Assembly (NCBI GenBank): GCA_023430315.1 | Contig: JAEZAW010000056.1 | Location: 1-9,267 of the forward strand | Source of the DNA: Pseudomonadota bacterium | GTDB taxonomy: Bacteria; Pseudomonadota; Alphaproteobacteria; Rhizobiales; Hyphomicrobiaceae | Reading direction: 5' to 3' | DNA length: 9,267 bases | Part shown: piece after piece, positions 1-6,625 of the stretch | How the letters are laid out: every line of letters begins with the position of its first letter | Numbering within the stretch: position 1 is the first letter of the stretch | Notes under the pieces: generated by a model | Databases searched by the model: none | What the model saw: the letters and a program-made list of their open reading frames with translations, nothing else | Told to the model about the DNA's origin: nothing | Translations under genes and position numbers: made by a program

Positions 1-508
<508 letters not shown>

Positions 509-563
509 GCTAAGTTTCCCCAGTTTGTGATTGGCGGGTCGTGTTTAAGGCGGGAAAGGCAGC

Positions 564-590
564 CCTCGCGGACACTCGTGTCGGGCGAGG
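564..590 (-). other. Intercistronic hairpin between glnB and glnA
   Basis: In the 102-nt gap between the two genes the transcript can form a two-part stem. The outer arms CCTCGC/GCGAGG (585-590 with 564-569) are perfect. The inner arms GACA/TGTC close a 4-nt loop, with a small internal loop between the two stems. There is no U-tract, so it does not look like a full intrinsic terminator. It may act as a processing or mRNA-stabilising structure that sets glnB and glnA levels apart. The structure is seen in the sequence; the role is inference. Confidence 0.45.
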
Positions 591-610
591 ACTGAAATTG
601 GGCAGGAACG

Positions 611-949
611 TCAGATGGCGTCGGTACCGGTTTCGCCGGTGCGAATACGGATCGCCTCCTCGATGGTGGACACGAAGATCTTGCCGTCGCCGATGCGGCC
701 GGTCTTGGCGGCCTTCTGGATGGCATCGACGGCCTTGCCGACCATGTCGTCCGGCAGCACGACCTCGATCTTCACCTTGGGCAGGAAGTCGACGACATAT
801 TCAGCGCCGCGATAGAGCTCGGTGTGCCCCTTTTGACGGCCAAAGCCTTTGGCTTCGATCACGGTGATACCTTGGAGACCGATCTCCTGGAGCGCCTCCT
901 TCACCTCATCGAGCTTGAAGGGCTTTATGATGGCTTCGATCTTCTTCAT
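611..949 (-). CDS. glnB: Nitrogen regulatory protein PII
   Basis: Cytoplasmic trimeric signalling protein that senses 2-oxoglutarate and ATP/ADP. Through reversible uridylylation by GlnD it controls GlnE (adenylylation of glutamine synthetase) and the NtrB/NtrC system. The product is 112 residues, the standard PII length. It begins MKKIEAIIKPFKLDEVKEAL and has the T-loop with Tyr51 (RGAEYVVDF), the uridylylation target. It also has the B-loop/Walker-like KTGRIGDGKIF and the C-terminal IRTGETGTDAI typical of GlnB. The start at 947-949 was chosen over an in-frame ATG at 1001-1003. The longer version would add an Arg-rich, non-conserved 18-residue tail and would begin almost at the predicted transcription start. 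The gene is first in the glnB-glnA operon. GlnB is favoured over GlnK because of the adjacent glnA and the absence of amtB. Confidence 0.97.
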   Translation of the reverse strand: MKKIEAIIKPFKLDEVKEALQEIGLQGITVIEAKGFGRQKGHTELYRGAEYVVDFLPKVKIEVVLPDDMVGKAVDAIQKAAKTGRIGDGKIFVSTIEEAIRIRTGETGTDAI

Positions 950-977
950 GTGACTTCGCCTGCGCTCCCTGCGGTGA

Positions 978-994
978 CGGCGGCAACGCCGCCG
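978..994 (-). other. GC-rich hairpin in the glnB 5' leader
   Basis: A perfect 7-bp inverted repeat (CGGCGGC / GCCGCCG) with a 3-nt loop lies between the predicted transcription start (about 1000) and the glnB ribosome-binding region. If the start is right, the hairpin forms near the 5' end of the message and could protect it from 5' decay. The repeat is visible in the sequence; its effect is inference. Confidence 0.35.
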
Positions 995-1009
995 GCACGC
1001 CATGCTTTA

Positions 1010-1025
1010 AGCATGCGACGTGCCA
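1010..1025 (-). promoter_or_regulatory. Sigma-54 (RpoN) -24/-12 promoter of glnB-glnA
   Basis: On the complement the sequence reads TGGCACGTCGCATGCT. This matches the RpoN consensus (TGGCAC-N5-TTGCW) at the -24 element exactly and at the -12 element with GC, and it has the obligatory 10-nt spacing between GG (1023-1024) and GC (1011-1012). Transcription would start near position 1000 and leave a leader of about 50 nt before the glnB ATG. Sigma-54 control of glnB/glnA is well established in proteobacteria, and the paired upstream activator site at 1133-1149 supports the call. Confidence 0.85.
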
Positions 1026-1132
1026 GAACAGATCACGGAGCAGATTGCCTCGATCGACCCGGACGTTAGCCCATCACTGCCGGATTCTAAGGCGAGAACT
1101 TAGAGCAAGTCCGGCCTGAAGAACGGGCAAGA

Positions 1133-1149
1133 TGCACGGAAAACGTGCA
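1133..1149. promoter_or_regulatory. NtrC-type enhancer (upstream activator) site
   Basis: TGCACGGAAAACGTGCA is a 17-bp palindrome with perfect 6-bp arms and a 5-bp centre. Its size and half-sites (TGCAC...GTGCA) match the established NtrC operator TGCAC-N7-GTGCA. Its centre is about 141 bp upstream of the start predicted from the sigma-54 element, close to the distances known for NtrC sites at enterobacterial glnA. I see no equally good second copy between it and the promoter. It lies 48 bp beyond the aldolase stop codon, so a hairpin at the end of that transcript is an alternative or additional role. Confidence 0.75.
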
Positions 1150-1196
1150 GATAGCCAGCCCTGATTGGGCAGGACTGGCCCATAGCCGCTGCGCGA

Positions 1197-2264
1197 TCAG
1201 GCGAACTTCGGGTCGAGTTCTCCGCTCGCGTAGCGCTTGGCCATCTCGGCGAGCGTCAGCACCTTCTTGATCTTCGGCGCCTGCCCCGCCGTATTGAACT
1301 CCTCCAGGCGCTGCTTGCAGAGCTTGGTCATCGCTTCCATTGCGGGCTTCAGATATTTCCGCGGGTCGAACTCGCCCGGCGCCTCGTGAAACACCTTGCG
1401 GATCTGTCCGGTCATCGCCATGCGATTGTCGGTATCGATGTTGATCTTGCGGACACCGTTCTTGATGCCGCGCTGGATCTCGGCGACGGGCACGCCCCAC
1501 GTCTGCGGCATCTTCCCGCCGTACTTGTTGATGATTTCCTGCAGCTCCTGCGGCACCGATGACGAGCCGTGCATGACCAGATGCATACTCGGCAGCTTGC
1601 GATGAATCTCCTCGATCACATGCATCGCGAGGATATCGCCATCGGGCTTGCGGCTGAACTTGTAGGCGCCGTGGCTCGTCCCCATGGCGATGGCGAGCGC
1701 GTCCACCTTCGTCTCCTTGACGAACTTCACCGCCTCGTCGGGGTTCGTCAGAAGCTGATCGTGGCTGAGCTTGCCCTCGGCGCCATGACCGTCCTCTTTG
1801 TCGCCCGTGCCCGTCTCGAGCGACCCCAGCACGCCTAGCTCGCCCTCGACCGAAATGCCGCCGAGATGGGCCATGTCGGACACCGCCCTGGTGACACGGA
1901 CGTTGTAGTCCCAATCGGCTGGGCTCTTGCCGTCCGCCTTCAGCGACCCATCCATCATCACGGACGTGAAGCCGGCCTGGATTGCCGTCATGCAGGTGGC
2001 GGGCTCGTTGCCGTGGTCGAGATGCACGCAAACGGGAATGTGCGGATAGATCTCCGTCACCGCATCCATCATATGCCGCAGCATGATGTCGTTGGCGTAG
2101 GATCGCGCGCCGCGGCTCGCCTGGATGATCACGGGCGCGTCGACCGCATTCGCAGCCTCCATGATGGCAAGCGCCTGCTCCATATTGTTGATGTTGAAGG
2201 CAGGGACGCCATAGCTGTGCTCGGCGGCATGATCGAGCAACTGGCGCAGCGAAATTCGGGACAT
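1197..2264 (-). CDS. fba: Class II fructose-bisphosphate aldolase (CbbA-type)
   Basis: Zn-dependent cytoplasmic aldolase that interconverts fructose-1,6-bisphosphate with dihydroxyacetone phosphate and glyceraldehyde-3-phosphate; it serves glycolysis, gluconeogenesis or the Calvin cycle. The product has 355 residues, the usual length of the CbbA/long class II subfamily. Visible motifs are HLDHG (81-85, catalytic Asp83 and Zn ligand His84), GFTSVMMDGS (98-107), EGELG (140-144), GTSHG (195-199, His198 Zn ligand), HGSSS (232-236, His232 Zn ligand) and the phosphate-binding NIDTDNRMA (275-283). The start at 2262-2264 has AAGGA six nt upstream. Further in-frame extension has no family resemblance and runs into the neighbouring gene. 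The gene follows the TPR gene on the same strand after 122 bp. A TATTAT element about 45 nt before the ATG is the only promoter-like trace I see there. No Calvin-cycle gene is visible, so the pathway cannot be assigned. Confidence 0.96.
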   Translation of the reverse strand: MSRISLRQLLDHAAEHSYGVPAFNINNMEQALAIMEAANAVDAPVIIQASRGARSYANDIMLRHMMDAVTEIYPHIPVCVHLDHGNEPATCMTAIQAGFTSVMMDGSLKADGKSPADWDYNVRVTRAVSDMAHLGGISVEGELGVLGSLETGTGDKEDGHGAEGKLSHDQLLTNPDEAVKFVKETKVDALAIAMGTSHGAYKFSRKPDGDILAMHVIEEIHRKLPSMHLVMHGSSSVPQELQEIINKYGGKMPQTWGVPVAEIQRGIKNGVRKINIDTDNRMAMTGQIRKVFHEAPGEFDPRKYLKPAMEAMTKLCKQRLEEFNTAGQAPKIKKVLTLAEMAKRYASGELDPKFA

Positions 2265-2386
2265 CGGCTTTCCTTGGTCGGATGGTCTGAACAACACGGA
2301 TAATAGCGGACAGGCACAGGCCGGCCGCGCGGAAGTTATACGCGACGTCTCATGAAAGAACCCATCGGGAAAAAGAAGGTTGCCCC

Positions 2387-4615
2387 TCAGCCAACTTGCT
2401 GAAGGTGCGGCGTTGCAGGCGGCGCTACCGGACCTGTCGGCTGCGGCGCGAGCAGGCCGACCCACTCCTCGTGGAAGCGCTTCAGCGTGCGGCGCGCGAG
2501 ATCGGCGTGGGCCGTCGCGCCTTCCGCCTCGAAAACCTCGAGGGCCGGCACCATGGCGCCAGCGGCCGCAAGCCAGTTGTTGCGCTTGTCCTCCTGCTCG
2601 CCGAGCCGGATCAGCGCCGAGCCGAGGTTCATGCTCGCCGTCGCCCATGTGATCGGCGTCGCGGCACGGTCAACCACCCCGAGCACCCGCCTATAGGCGG
2701 CAATGGCCTGATGGAGCCGCCTAGCGGGCGGCCGCTCGGTCTCGGCCAAAGCCGCCAGCGCATCGGCGAGCGTCAGGCTGGCATTGACCCAGATCTCACC
2801 GTCACGCTCGGGCGACATGGCGTCCGCTGCACCGCTCAGCGCTGCAACGGCCGCCACCAGACGCTCCGCATCAGGCCCGGCCTCGCCGCGCATTTCGGCA
2901 CGCGCGAGCAGGGCACTGCCAAGATTGTAGCTCGCCTCGGCCCAGGCCGCGGGCGCCTCGTCACGCGACAGCGACGCCAGCGCATCCCTGTAGGCAGCGG
3001 CGGCGCCCTCGATCACGTCCGGCGACTTGTCGAACTCGGCCAACTCCAGCAGCGCCGAGCCGAGACCGAGATTGAAGTCGAGACGGCTCTGCATCGGCAC
3101 TTCATCGGTCGCGGCCGACAGTGCCGCGCGATAAGCCTCAACGGCCTCGCGGATGGGGGGCATCTGCCGGGCGCGCTGGCCGGACAGCATGAGACTACGC
3201 GCGAGTGCGCCCTGAGCTTCGCACCACAGCACGGCATCATCCGCCGAGACCAGCGTCAGAGCCTTGCGGAAGGCCGCGATCGCATCCGATAGGCGGCCGA
3301 TGCCGGCTGACGCTTCGGCCTGCCGGTGCAGCGCACGTCCGAGGCCGATATTCGCACGCGCAGCGCCGTGCGCATTCGATCCATCAGCGAGCAGCTTCAG
3401 CACGCCGCCGTAGCCGGCGAGCGCCTCGCCAAGCGCAGCGTCGTCGTCCTCCTCCTCGCCTTTTCGCAGGAGAGCGTCGGCACGCGCCAGATGATAGCGC
3501 CAAGCTTCCTCGCGCGCGCTCTTCGGCAGACAATCCGCCGCCTCGACGAAAAGATCTGCAGCTGCGAGGTAGTCGCGTCGTGCAAAAGCGAGTTCCGCGA
3601 GCCGGGCCGCCGCACGCGCCTCCTCGGTCATCTGGGCTTTGAGGGCCGCAACCTCATCCTCGAGACGCGCCTCGATGCGGCGACGCCCGTCGCGGAGCGC
3701 ACGCCGAATTTGCTTCAGCGTCTCCATGGCGAGGGCGAGGTCGCCGGCGGCGAGCGCATCGGCGGCGCGCATCTTGAGCTTGCGCAGGTCGCCATCGTCG
3801 TTGGTCGGGCGCATGAGCTGCGCGCGGGCTTCCTGGAGCCAGCGCGCAATCGATTCGAGGCGCGCGATGCGCGACGCACCGCTTGCACCCTGGCCCTCGA
3901 TGAGGGTCATGAGACGCGCCTCTGCCGCCTCCGACACGTCGTACTGGGCGCGGATGCGGGCGCGCTCTTCCACTTCGGTCGGCATGGGCGCGGCGGGCCG
4001 GAGCGTCGGTGCCGACTGCCGGGGTGCTACCGGCTGAGGTGCTGCGGCTGTAGCCTGGGGCGGTGCTTCGACTGGCGCGCGGGGCGGCTCGGGCTGTATC
4101 GCGGGCGCTGATCGCGCACCCACGAACTCATTCAGCAGGGGCGTCAGAGACGTGATCCGCTGGCGCTCGCGGACCAGCCGGGCAAAGCTGCGCTCGAGCA
4201 CGAACATCGCGACGTCGTCGGAAAGTTTGCGCGCTTCCAGTGCGCCATCGGTGCGCGCCTTGAGAAAGAGATCGACGGCAATACGCCGCCCGCGATCGCC
4301 CCCTGCCGACGCGGACAGCGCACCATCCAGGCACGCCTCGTCGATGTCATAACCCGAGATGATCTCGGCGAGATCGGTGAAATGCCGCTCGAGTGCTTCC
4401 TGAGGAAGGCTGCGCGTCTCGGCGCCGACCCAGATTTCACGCGTCAACTCACCGACATAGCCATCGACGAGATCGCCGGCACCGCGCCCGCGTAATAGGG
4501 CGACGACGCCCGAGCCGCGGCTGCGGTGATCGGCCGGAACAGTAACGCCAGCCGCAGGCGCCAGAGCGAGCAATGCCGCACCCGCCAGCCGCTCCATGGC
4601 TTCGAAGATGGACAT
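2387..4615 (-). CDS. TPR-repeat protein of unknown function
   Basis: I do not recognise this 742-residue protein as a named family. Residues 1-30 are mildly hydrophobic (AGAALLALAPAAGV) but do not form a convincing signal peptide. Residues 35-165 form a mostly helical region with no motif known to me. Residues 168-214 are a Pro/Ala-rich linker. Residues 220-350 are charged and helix-rich, possibly coiled coil (about 310-340). From about 345 to 715 there are TPR-like units; six are regular, with the pattern A-x-x-A-Y-R-x-A-L then W-A then N-L-G-x-A-L, starting near residues 445, 491, 537, 589, 637 and 683. The spacing of 46-52 residues is longer than the classical 34 of TPR. Such repeats usually bind proteins. 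The start at 4613-4615 is supported by GGAGG at 4625-4629, nine nt upstream. It is divergent from the sulfite-oxidase pair and upstream of fba; neither neighbour explains its role. It is probably cytoplasmic, but uncertain. Confidence 0.85.
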   Translation of the reverse strand: MSIFEAMERLAGAALLALAPAAGVTVPADHRSRGSGVVALLRGRGAGDLVDGYVGELTREIWVGAETRSLPQEALERHFTDLAEIISGYDIDEACLDGALSASAGGDRGRRIAVDLFLKARTDGALEARKLSDDVAMFVLERSFARLVRERQRITSLTPLLNEFVGARSAPAIQPEPPRAPVEAPPQATAAAPQPVAPRQSAPTLRPAAPMPTEVEERARIRAQYDVSEAAEARLMTLIEGQGASGASRIARLESIARWLQEARAQLMRPTNDDGDLRKLKMRAADALAAGDLALAMETLKQIRRALRDGRRRIEARLEDEVAALKAQMTEEARAAARLAELAFARRDYLAAADLFVEAADCLPKSAREEAWRYHLARADALLRKGEEEDDDAALGEALAGYGGVLKLLADGSNAHGAARANIGLGRALHRQAEASAGIGRLSDAIAAFRKALTLVSADDAVLWCEAQGALARSLMLSGQRARQMPPIREAVEAYRAALSAATDEVPMQSRLDFNLGLGSALLELAEFDKSPDVIEGAAAAYRDALASLSRDEAPAAWAEASYNLGSALLARAEMRGEAGPDAERLVAAVAALSGAADAMSPERDGEIWVNASLTLADALAALAETERPPARRLHQAIAAYRRVLGVVDRAATPITWATASMNLGSALIRLGEQEDKRNNWLAAAGAMVPALEVFEAEGATAHADLARRTLKRFHEEWVGLLAPQPTGPVAPPATPHLQQVG

Positions 4616-4882
4616 TCGACCCCGCCTCCACAGATTCCCAACTTCAGGCAATTGCAGCGAAAAGGGATCGATTCGCAACGCCTTGACACCCGAAAGCCGT
4701 GGAGCACTCGGTATTGGAGCCCCGCCGTAACCCGGATGCACGGCAGTCCGCCACCGCGGGGAGCCGATGGCTCAGCCTCAAGCGCCTTCCAGAGTTGGCA
4801 GCACCTCCGGCCAATCGTATCATTGTATTCGGATGTGCTCATATGAATACATCGAACCTCACGCATAGGAGAGGACAGAACG
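4616..4882. other. Divergent intergenic region, TPR gene / sulfite-oxidase-like operon
   Basis: These 267 bp must hold the promoters of both flanking genes. The side next to the plus-strand gene is clearly more AT-rich than the flanks (about 4812-4856) and contains the inverted repeat at 4824-4851. I see no confident -35/-10 pair, no sigma-54 element and no RNA gene. The ribosome-binding sites at its two edges are GGAGG (4625-4629, minus) and AGGAGAGGA (4867-4875, plus). Confidence 0.6.
4824..4851. promoter_or_regulatory. Inverted repeat TGTATTC-N14-GAATACA, candidate operator
   Basis: Two perfect 7-bp half-sites (4824-4830 and 4845-4851) are separated by 14 bp. They lie in the AT-rich part of the intergenic region and end 31 bp before the ATG of the sulfite-oxidase-like gene. 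The half-site centres are 21 bp apart, two helical turns, which suits a dimeric regulator. It may overlap the promoter. The repeat is seen directly; its function as an operator, and for which regulator, is inference. Confidence 0.4.
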
Positions 4883-6235
4883 ATGGCGAGGAGACGCGAA
4901 CGATCAATCGAAGAAATGTATGCGGAGGACAGTGAGCGCGCCGACGCGGTCGTGTTCGGGCGCAGGACAGACGTGTCGCGCCGCGGCTTCCTCAATGGCG
5001 CAGGCCTTGCGGCCATGAGCGCGGCCGTGGGCGGCACCATCGTGCACAGTGCAAGCATGCCCGGCAGCCTCATTCCCGCGGCTCTGGCGCAAGATGCCAA
5101 AAAGGCGCCAGAGACTGCAGCGGCCAAGGAACCACAGCCGTTCAGCTTCCCGGGCAAGGATCCGGGCCTGTCGGTGCTTGGCGAGCGGCCGCTGGTCGCG
5201 GAGACGCCGGAGCATCTGCTCGATGACGAGACCACGCCCACGTCGAAGTTCTTCATCCGCAACAACGGGCAGATCCCCGATCCGTCGGCGCAACCCGACG
5301 CCTGGGAATTGACGATCGATGGTGAGGTAAATTCGCCGATGAAGTTGACGCTCGGCGAATTGAAGAAGCGCTTTGCGGAGAAGTCGCTTTTTTCTGTGCT
5401 CGAATGCGGTGGCAATGGCCGCTCGTTCTTCGCTCCGCAGGCAAGCGGCAACCAGTGGACGAACGGTGGCGCAGGGTGCGCCAAATGGACGGGCGTCTCC
5501 TTGGCCGAGGTCCTGAAAGCCGCCGGCCCAAAGCCCAGTGCGGTCTATACCGCCAACTATGGCGCCGACCAGCATCTCTCGGGCGATCCAAAGCGTCTGA
5601 CGTTGTCGCGTGGCGTCCGCTTGCCGAAGGCCATGGAGGCGGAGGCGCTGCTGGTCTGGGCTATGAATGACGAGCCGCTACTGAACATCCATGGCGGCCC
5701 GCTGCGCATTGTGATTCCCGGCTGGCCGGGCTCCGTGTCGCACAAGTGGCTGACGAAAATCACGCTTCGCGACAAAGAGCACGACGGACCCGGCATGGGC
5801 GGGTTCAGCTATCGAGTGCCGATCAATCCGATGGTGCCCGGCGGTAAGGGCGACCCGAAGAACTTCAAGATCCTCGAGTCGATGCCGGTGCGCGCCATCA
5901 TCACCAACCCGGCAAACGGCACCAAGCTCGCCGCGGGAACGCGGGAGATTGCGCTGCGAGGCACCGCCTGGGCCGGCGATCTCACGGTCAAGACCGTGCA
6001 CGTATCGACCGATTTCGGCGCGACATGGCAACCGACAGAAGTCGGCAAACCGCGCAATCGCTTCGACTGGCAGCGCTGGACCGCCCGCATCAAGCTGCCC
6101 AGCGACGGCTACTTCGAAGTCTGGGCGCGCGCTACCGACAGCAATGACCGGATGCAGCCCCATGCCGCGCCCAACTGGAACCCGCAAGGGTACGGCGGTA
6201 ATCCGCTCCATCGCATTGCCGTTCTGGTCGGATGA
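4883..6235 (+). CDS. Periplasmic sulfite-oxidase-family molybdopterin oxidoreductase (SorA/SorT/SoxC-like)
   Basis: 450-residue molybdoenzyme, probably oxidising sulfite or a related sulfur compound in the periplasm and passing electrons to a cytochrome c. A Tat signal is visible: long charged n-region, SRRGFLN (32-38), then a hydrophobic stretch and a likely cleavage after AALA (about 69). The Mo-cofactor domain spans about 100-330. It includes FIRNN (124-128), the Mo-ligand cysteine Cys175 in ECGGNGR, Arg180, and IHGGPLRIVIPGWPG with SHKWL (269-290). A C-terminal dimerisation domain (about 335-450) ends in NWNPQGYGGNPLHRIAV. Tyr310 (GFSYRVP) is a candidate active-site Tyr. In animal sulfite oxidases the N-x-R-G motif near the C-terminus supplies an active-site Arg; here the position is Gln435. 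The start has AGGAGAGGA seven nt upstream. The stop overlaps the start of the cytochrome gene, so the two form an operon. The substrate is inferred from the family; sulfane or methyl-sulfur substrates cannot be excluded. Confidence 0.9.
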   Translation: MARRRERSIEEMYAEDSERADAVVFGRRTDVSRRGFLNGAGLAAMSAAVGGTIVHSASMPGSLIPAALAQDAKKAPETAAAKEPQPFSFPGKDPGLSVLGERPLVAETPEHLLDDETTPTSKFFIRNNGQIPDPSAQPDAWELTIDGEVNSPMKLTLGELKKRFAEKSLFSVLECGGNGRSFFAPQASGNQWTNGGAGCAKWTGVSLAEVLKAAGPKPSAVYTANYGADQHLSGDPKRLTLSRGVRLPKAMEAEALLVWAMNDEPLLNIHGGPLRIVIPGWPGSVSHKWLTKITLRDKEHDGPGMGGFSYRVPINPMVPGGKGDPKNFKILESMPVRAIITNPANGTKLAAGTREIALRGTAWAGDLTVKTVHVSTDFGATWQPTEVGKPRNRFDWQRWTARIKLPSDGYFEVWARATDSNDRMQPHAAPNWNPQGYGGNPLHRIAVLVG

Positions 6236-6603
6236 TGCTGCCGATGCTGCGCAAAGCTTTTCTCGCACTGCTGATCGGAAGCGCGGTTGCCGCGCTTCCT
6301 GTCGCTGCACAGCAATCGCCACCGGCCTTCGAGCCGCGCGACGAAACTCCGGAGATGTATACCGAGGGCCCCAATCGCGAAGACGCATTCTATTTCTGTA
6401 TTGCCTGTCACTCTTTTCAGATCGTCGCGCAGCAGCGCATGAGCCGCAGCCGATGGAACGACGTCATGACCTGGATGACCGAGCGGCACAACATGCCGGA
6501 CGTGCAGGGCGAAGAACGCGAGAAAATCCTCGACTATCTCTCAACCGCATTCCCCGAGACGACCCAGCCACGCGGCTGGAAGAACCCATTCGCGCCCAAG
6601 TAA
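6232..6603 (+). CDS. Small periplasmic mono-heme cytochrome c, electron acceptor of the molybdoenzyme
   Basis: 123 residues. An N-terminal Sec signal peptide (Arg7-Lys8, then a hydrophobic core, about 9-26, ending ALPVAAQ) is followed by one heme-c motif, CIACH (56-60). Downstream, Met88 in RHNMPD is the likely axial ligand; Met70 is an alternative. The sequence after CxxCH (SRSRWNDVMTWM) resembles the small cytochrome subunits that accompany sulfite dehydrogenases (SorB-like). Its ATG at 6232 overlaps the TGA of the preceding gene (ATGA), and ATG codons also lie at 6235 and 6244, so the exact start is uncertain; no strong Shine-Dalgarno is seen, which fits translational coupling. It would take electrons from the Mo enzyme and hand them to a terminal oxidase or soluble cytochrome. 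It ends 13 bp from the convergent anmK. Confidence 0.9.
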   Translation: MMLPMLRKAFLALLIGSAVAALPVAAQQSPPAFEPRDETPEMYTEGPNREDAFYFCIACHSFQIVAQQRMSRSRWNDVMTWMTERHNMPDVQGEEREKILDYLSTAFPETTQPRGWKNPFAPK

Positions 6604-6609
6604 GCACGG

Positions 6610-6625
6610 CGCGCAATCACGCGCG
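6610..6625. terminator. Short GC hairpin between the converging genes
   Basis: CGCGC and GCGCG arms (6610-6614, 6621-6625) with a 6-nt loop span the 13-bp gap and the last codons of anmK. It is symmetrical, so it could act on both convergent transcripts. The stem is only 5 bp and has no T-tract, so termination here is a weak call. Confidence 0.25.

Noticed and set aside
947..1003. 18-residue N-terminal extension of GlnB from an upstream ATG
   Set aside because: Arg-rich tail unlike any PII protein, beginning at about the predicted transcription start.
994..1010. Second, mirror-image sigma-54 promoter on the plus strand (GGCACGCCATGC)
   Set aside because: GG-to-GC spacing is 8, not the required 10, and no plus-strand gene follows.
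1155..1185. Intrinsic terminator after fba formed by GCCC/GGGC and GCCA/TGGC
   Set aside because: The stem is split by an asymmetric internal loop and has no T-tract; too weak to list as a feature.
1087..2031. 314-residue open frame on the minus strand overlapping fba in another frame
   Set aside because: Arg/Gly/Gln-rich shadow of the aldolase; the fba frame carries every family motif.
2396..4111. Long plus-strand open frames (298 and 261 residues) opposite the TPR gene
   Set aside because: Arg/His-rich composition, no motif and no good ribosome-binding site; antisense shadows are expected at this GC content. The TPR frame has regular repeats and a GGAGG.
4616..4741. 42-residue N-terminal extension of the TPR protein
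   Set aside because: The internal ATG at 4613-4615 has a good GGAGG at proper spacing; the extension lacks one and would consume half the intergenic region.
4444..5484. 346-residue minus-strand open frame opposite the start of the sulfite-oxidase-like gene
   Set aside because: Ser/Arg-rich with no recognisable domain; it overlaps a gene with clear family motifs and would also overlap the 5' end of the TPR gene.
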